Assembly: GCA_015058155.1 (NCBI GenBank)
Contig: SVCW01000002.1
Coordinates: 1 to 64,000 of the forward strand
Reading direction: 5' to 3'
DNA from: Clostridiales bacterium
Lineage (GTDB): Bacteria > Bacillota > Clostridia > Peptostreptococcales > Anaerovoracaceae
Length of the DNA stretch: 64,000 nucleotides
Numbering within the stretch: position 1 is the stretch's first letter; every line of letters begins with the position of its first letter. The notes under the pieces were generated by a model. The model was not told the origin of the DNA, did no database searches, and saw only the letters and a list, made by a program, of their open reading frames with translations. The translations under genes were made by a program, and so were the position numbers. This document shows positions 60,508 through 64,000 of this stretch, one piece after another.

Positions 60508-60553
60508 ATCACCACCAGATACATTCTTTATAAAAGTTATACTCGGTGGTGAT
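60508..60553 (-). terminator. terminator-like hairpin overlapping the pdaA Shine-Dalgarno
   Basis: Perfect 9-bp arms ATCACCACC (60508-60516) and GGTGGTGAT (60545-60553) with a 28-base loop; on the minus strand the 3' arm GGTGGTGAT, then TTTTATG, where ATG is the pdaA start. Confidence 0.75.
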
Positions 60554-60564
60554 AAAATATATTC

Positions 60565-61263
60565 CTATCCTTTGAAACGATATCCTACTCCCCAGACAGT
60601 TTCAATATACTGAAGCTCATCCATATTGTTTTCTATCTTTTCTCTTATTCTTCTTATATGTACTGCGATCGTAGAGATATCACCGAATGCATCAAGGCCC
60701 CATATTCTGTCAAAAAGCTGATCCTTTGAAAAAACTCTGTTCGGATTTTCTGCGAGATATAAAAGCAGGTCATATTCCTTAACAGGCATCGTCTTTTCTT
60801 CGCCGTTGACAAAGACTCTTCTGCTGTCTCTGTCAATCTCAAGGCCGCGGATTCTCAGAACATTATCTTTTACGACTCCTTTTTTACCTCCGCCTGTCAG
60901 TCTTTCATATCTTGCAATGTGACTCTTTACTCTTGCTACAAGTTCGCTCGGGCTGAATGGCTTAGTCATATAGTCATCTGCGCCAAGACCAAGTCCCCTT
61001 ACTTTGTCAATATCGTCCTTTTTGGCAGAAAGCATTATAAGCGGTACATCCTTATCATTTCTTAGCTTTGTACACACTTCAAAACCGTCCATCTCAGGAA
61101 GCATGATATCGAGTATTATGCAGTCATATTCTTCAGAAAGCGCCATCGAAAGACCGCTTTTTCCGTCATATGCTATTTCGCAATCATATCCGTTAATATC
61201 AAGATAGTCTTTTTCAAGCTGAGCGATTGCTTTATCGTCTTCTATAATTAAAACTCTTGCCAT
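60565..61263 (-). CDS. OmpR/PhoB-family response regulator
   Basis: Receiver domain (1-~118) with acidic pocket DD (9-10), phosphoacceptor Asp52, and Lys in SAKK (~102), then a winged-helix DNA-binding domain (~135-228, VKEYDLLLYLAENPNRVFSKDQLFDRIWG, DISTIAVHIRRIREKI). 232 residues. Two bases follow the kinase gene, so the two-component pair is clear. Target genes unknown, likely including the ABC transporter upstream. Confidence 0.94.
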   Translation of the reverse strand: MARVLIIEDDKAIAQLEKDYLDINGYDCEIAYDGKSGLSMALSEEYDCIILDIMLPEMDGFEVCTKLRNDKDVPLIMLSAKKDDIDKVRGLGLGADDYMTKPFSPSELVARVKSHIARYERLTGGGKKGVVKDNVLRIRGLEIDRDSRRVFVNGEEKTMPVKEYDLLLYLAENPNRVFSKDQLFDRIWGLDAFGDISTIAVHIRRIREKIENNMDELQYIETVWGVGYRFKG

Positions 61264-61265
61264 AT

Positions 61266-62399
61266 CTATTCCTTGTCTCTAAGTGGTATGTATATGTAAA
61301 ACTCTGTTCCGATTCCTATTTCACTTTTAACCCAGATTTTTCCCTTGTGGCTTTCTATTATCTGCTTTGCAATAGCAAGTCCGAGACCATTACCTTTGAT
61401 ATTTGACCTTGCCTTATCGCCGCGATAAAAACCATCAAATACTTTTCCGAGATCAGCCTTTTCTATGCCGGTTCCCGTGTCTGAAACGAGGATAAAAACA
61501 CCTTTACCGTCTGTAGTCTGTGAAAGAGTAACAGTGCCGCCTGCCTTGTTATATTTCATGGCATTGGAAACGAGGTTATCAAGCACTCTTTTCAGTTTGT
61601 TTCTGTCTCCGACAATCTGCATCGGCTGTTCTGAAAGCTGCGATTCAAAACTGAAACCTGCCTCGCCTACTTCCACTTCATATTCTTCCGAAATATCTTT
61701 AAGAAAATCCGTTATATCCATGAACTCAAAAACATACTGCATTCTTCCGAGTTCAAGCTCCGAGTACTCGCTCATATTATCAACGAGCCTCTCAAGTACA
61801 ACCGTTTTGCTGTAAATAGTATCAAGGTACTGAGCTTTCTTCTCAGGAGTATCTGCTATACCATCCTTTATACCTTCAACGTATCCTTTGATTGTAGTTA
61901 CCGGAGTTCTTAAATCATGGGAAAGGCTTGCAACAAGCATATTTCTTTCTTCAGCTATTTCAAGCTCTTTTGCCGCATTTTCCTTAAGGCGCTTCCTTAT
62001 CTTTTCCATGGAACCGCAGAGTGCAGCAAGTTCTTCTGCATCTTCACTCGTAAGTACATCAAAGCTGAGATCGCCTTCCGCAATCCTTTCGGCCGCATCT
62101 CTCAAGCGGTTTACAGGAATCAGAACTTCCTTTGCCATGTTTGCAGTAAGTGCAACGCATGTAATAGTTACAAGGCCTACTGTAACAACAGCCCATATCA
62201 TAAATGTCCTGATATATTTCGGTGCTTCAGGATGTTCTGTCATTACATTTTCGACTTTGCCCGTGATTCTTAAAAAAGCATCGGGATTATCGATAAACAC
62301 TATAAAAATCAAAACAAAGGACATCACAACTACCAATACTGCGGAAAGCACTACCATCAGGATATTGGTTTTGAAGAAATGTCCTTTAAGTGATTTCAT
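61266..62399 (-). CDS. sensor histidine kinase
   Basis: A 377-residue membrane kinase. Two transmembrane helices (~11-35 and ~65-85) flank a short extracytoplasmic loop of ~30 residues, then HAMP (~87-145), HisKA with His161 in SLSHDLRTPVTT, and HATPase_c with LDNLVSNAMKYNKAGG, VSDTGTGIEKAD, KGNGLGLAIAKQIIE. The very small external loop suggests it senses the membrane or a transporter rather than a soluble ligand. One base from the permease gene. Confidence 0.94.
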   Translation of the reverse strand: MKSLKGHFFKTNILMVVLSAVLVVVMSFVLIFIVFIDNPDAFLRITGKVENVMTEHPEAPKYIRTFMIWAVVTVGLVTITCVALTANMAKEVLIPVNRLRDAAERIAEGDLSFDVLTSEDAEELAALCGSMEKIRKRLKENAAKELEIAEERNMLVASLSHDLRTPVTTIKGYVEGIKDGIADTPEKKAQYLDTIYSKTVVLERLVDNMSEYSELELGRMQYVFEFMDITDFLKDISEEYEVEVGEAGFSFESQLSEQPMQIVGDRNKLKRVLDNLVSNAMKYNKAGGTVTLSQTTDGKGVFILVSDTGTGIEKADLGKVFDGFYRGDKARSNIKGNGLGLAIAKQIIESHKGKIWVKSEIGIGTEFYIYIPLRDKE

Positions 62400-62400
62400 A

Positions 62401-63153
62401 TTAAACTTCTCGTCTTTCGAATAAATAGTAGCCTATGCATCCGAATACCATACCGTATCCGACAAGCATACCGAGTTTTGAAACCATAACTCCAAAAGGA
62501 AGCATGATTCCTACCCACATTTTGTGCCACATAAGAAGTCCTGTAAAAAGTAAACTTCCAGCCTGAGGCACAACAACTCCGAATGCATAAAGCCCTATGT
62601 ACATTATAATACAAAGTATTACTGAAAGTGAAGTGCTGCTTACAAATTGATTAATCATAGCCGCAAAGAGTACAAGTATAAGCATCGGAATGAGGTCAAG
62701 GAAATATGACATGAATGCTGTAAAAATTCCGTCTATACTTTTTGCCCCGATAATCTGCATCATTGTTGTAATAACAAAGAGAATTACGAGGTACACTGTT
62801 GCCACAGTCATGATTGCTGCTACCTTTGAAAAATAAAGCTTCAGTCTGCTTACAGGTCTCATGAAAATCGCTCTTATAGTTCCGTCATGAATTTCACTTG
62901 TATAAACATCACATGCAGCCATGAAGATAATTAGCGGAATATAGATTTCAATGAAGAAACCGAGTGTAGTCATGTTCATGCCTGCGAGCATGAATCCTCC
63001 GTCAATATACCCGTTTGAGGCCTTTGATATAAGTATGCTTATGAGCCCCCATACGATGCACACGAGAATCTCAAGTATGAGGAAAACATAGTACTTCTTT
63101 CTGGCTCTCAGCTTTCGTATTTCGTTTTTGTAGTTACCTATTGCTGTCCTCAT
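62401..63153 (-). CDS. ABC-2 type transporter permease
   Basis: A 250-residue membrane subunit with six predicted helices, of the ABC-2/BcrB type. GLISILISKASNGYIDG, YTSEIHDGTIRAIFMRPVSRLKLYFSK (coupling region) and a final hydrophobic helix pair are visible. It overlaps the ATPase gene by 4 bases and precedes the kinase by one base. In this context (ATPase, permease, HK, RR) it probably exports or resists an antimicrobial peptide or lipid-targeting antibiotic. Confidence 0.85.
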   Translation of the reverse strand: MRTAIGNYKNEIRKLRARKKYYVFLILEILVCIVWGLISILISKASNGYIDGGFMLAGMNMTTLGFFIEIYIPLIIFMAACDVYTSEIHDGTIRAIFMRPVSRLKLYFSKVAAIMTVATVYLVILFVITTMMQIIGAKSIDGIFTAFMSYFLDLIPMLILVLFAAMINQFVSSTSLSVILCIIMYIGLYAFGVVVPQAGSLLFTGLLMWHKMWVGIMLPFGVMVSKLGMLVGYGMVFGCIGYYLFERREV

Positions 63154-63884
63154 ATTATAATCGTTCCTCTCTTGTCTTTTACCTTCGTAAGGAAATAATC
63201 TTCAAGTGACGGACTTAAGCGAAGTGCTTCTTCCATCGTTTCATACGAAAGAAGTTCCCCTTCATGAACGATCGCAACCTTGTTGCACATCTTCTCAATT
63301 TCCGGAGCAAGATGACTGGCAACAAGGAACGATACTCCCTTTTCAGCCGCAAGTCTTTTGATTATTTCACGGATTTCTACTGTCCCCTCAATATCAAGTC
63401 CGTTTGTCGGCTCATCGAGCACAACAAGTTCAGGCTCGGAAAGAATCGCCATCGCTATTCCGAGACGCTGCTTCATACCAAGTGAAAAACGGCCTGTCTT
63501 TTCTTTTGCGTATCTTCCGATTCTGACAATGTTCATGACATGCTCTATTCTGGCATCATCAACTCCGGGATAGAAACGTGCCATCATCTTGAGATTATCG
63601 TATGCCGAAAGATACTCGTAAATTGCCGGTCTTTCAATAAGTCCGCCTACTTTTCCGAGTGCTTTTTCAACATCCTCTTCAACATCAGTACCGAAAATCG
63701 TTACCTTGCCTGATCCTGCGTGGCACATTCCCATAACTGTCTTCATAATTGTAGTCTTCCCTGACCCGTTCGGTCCGAGAAGTCCCACAACATCACCACG
63801 ATTCACAGTAAGATTTATATTTTTAACCCCTCTGCCGTTTTTATAAAGTTTTGTCAGATTTTCTATTACTAAAATGCTATCCAT
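63150..63884 (-). CDS. ABC transporter ATP-binding protein (BcrA-like)
   Basis: A 244-residue ATPase with Walker A GPNGSGKTT, signature FSLGMKQRLG and Walker B LVVLDEPTNGLD, matching BcrA-type exporters for bacitracin or lantibiotics. Start ATG at 63884 follows AGGAG by 11 bases; an earlier in-frame start at 63932 would lie over the hairpin 63904-63928. First of four coupled genes ending in the response regulator. Confidence 0.9.
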   Translation of the reverse strand: MDSILVIENLTKLYKNGRGVKNINLTVNRGDVVGLLGPNGSGKTTIMKTVMGMCHAGSGKVTIFGTDVEEDVEKALGKVGGLIERPAIYEYLSAYDNLKMMARFYPGVDDARIEHVMNIVRIGRYAKEKTGRFSLGMKQRLGIAMAILSEPELVVLDEPTNGLDIEGTVEIREIIKRLAAEKGVSFLVASHLAPEIEKMCNKVAIVHEGELLSYETMEEALRLSPSLEDYFLTKVKDKRGTIII

Positions 63885-63903
63885 ACCTTTATAAACTCCT
63901 AAT

Positions 63904-63928
63904 GCAGTCCGTGACGGACACGGACTGC
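63904..63928 (-). terminator. 10-bp perfect hairpin before the ABC operon
   Basis: GCAGTCCGTG (63904-63913) and CACGGACTGC (63919-63928) with a 5-base loop. It follows the stop codon of the partial gene at the window edge and ends 5 bases before the ABC ATPase RBS. No T-run, so it may be a processing or regulatory hairpin rather than a terminator. Confidence 0.55.
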
Positions 63929-63939
63929 TCATTAATTAA

Positions 63940-64000
63940 CTAGTTACGCTGTTCTTTTCCTTCAGTATCGAAATACTCTATTTCTGTTTCGTTATAATCG
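63940..64000 (-). CDS. C-terminal end of a truncated gene at the window edge
   Basis: On the minus strand an open frame enters from beyond the window and ends at TAG (63942-63940), giving 19 residues, DYNETEIEYFDTEGKEQRN. The acidic, non-random composition and the position just before the ABC operon suggest a real gene, but the piece is too short to identify. Confidence 0.4.
   Translation of the reverse strand, partial: DYNETEIEYFDTEGKEQRN

Noticed and set aside
1-64000. Prophage, integrative element or defence island
   Set aside because: No integrase, transposase, phage structural or restriction genes are visible; the window reads as core chromosome.

Overview
The window is a contiguous piece of chromosome from a low-to-moderate GC, Gram-positive, endospore-forming anaerobe of the class Clostridia. 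The evidence is gene content: cotJABC, a PdaA-type muramic-lactam deacetylase, a YlmC/YmxH sporulation protein, CsaB/TagA wall-polymer enzymes, PyrR, a T-box and a glycine riboswitch, and consensus Gram-positive promoters and ribosome binding sites. I cannot name the genus from sequence reading alone. I see no prophage, insertion sequence, CRISPR array, tRNA or rRNA. Nearly all genes lie on the minus strand; the plus-strand exceptions are an AI-2E-family exporter, gdhA, gpmI, and the amino-sugar/cotJ block.

Layout. 0-7.9 kb: small metabolic enzymes (nucleoside kinase, a VOC-DUF1653 fusion, flavodoxin-like reductase, HAD phosphatase, GyrI-like and GNAT proteins), then CoaB, TcdA, RecX, a phosphopantetheinyl transferase and the YerC regulator. 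8-14.7 kb: a division/wall-hydrolysis operon ftsE-ftsX-M23 hydrolase-recJ-ctpA, with a MinD-like protein that has a broken P-loop beside it. 14.8-19.6 kb: a PfoR-like PTS IIC protein, an AI-2E transporter, a PrcB-like protein and a two-gene transketolase. 19.7-27 kb: tagA, csaB, DUF5693, a small exported protein, an unpaired MazF, nnrD and mgtE (behind a structured leader). 27-32 kb: a tryptophan-type ABC importer under a T-box with a UGG specifier, divergent from gdhA. 32-41.8 kb: tautomerase, addA without addB, a lipid/oligosaccharide flippase, gpmI, a DUF1015 protein, cmk, nrdR, ylmC. 42-53 kb: a Na+/alanine-glycine symporter under a glycine riboswitch, an FKBP lipoprotein, DUF2207-LemA, ung, PFL-ACT, a radical SAM/DUF6873 pair, DUF554, pyrR. 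53-56.6 kb (plus): SIS isomerase, BadF-type sugar kinase, cotJABC. 56.6-64 kb: a P-type Ca/Mn ATPase behind a yybP-ykoY (Mn2+) riboswitch, pdaA, and a two-component system with an ABC exporter.

The main value of the window is regulatory. There are three recognisable metabolite or tRNA-sensing RNAs: T-box, glycine and Mn2+. Three further leaders look regulated but match nothing I recognise: mgtE, pyrR and the GNAT gene. Two spore-type genes (cotJA and pdaA) have their Shine-Dalgarno sequence buried in the 3' arm of a terminator-like hairpin. The 2.4-2.6 kb gap holds a degenerate repeat with an exact 73-nt period. I found no convincing new multi-gene system; the best protein-level leads are the degenerate MinD-like ATPase beside ftsEX, the RecJ gene inside the division operon, the orphan MazF, the DUF6873/radical SAM pair and the VOC-DUF1653 fusion.
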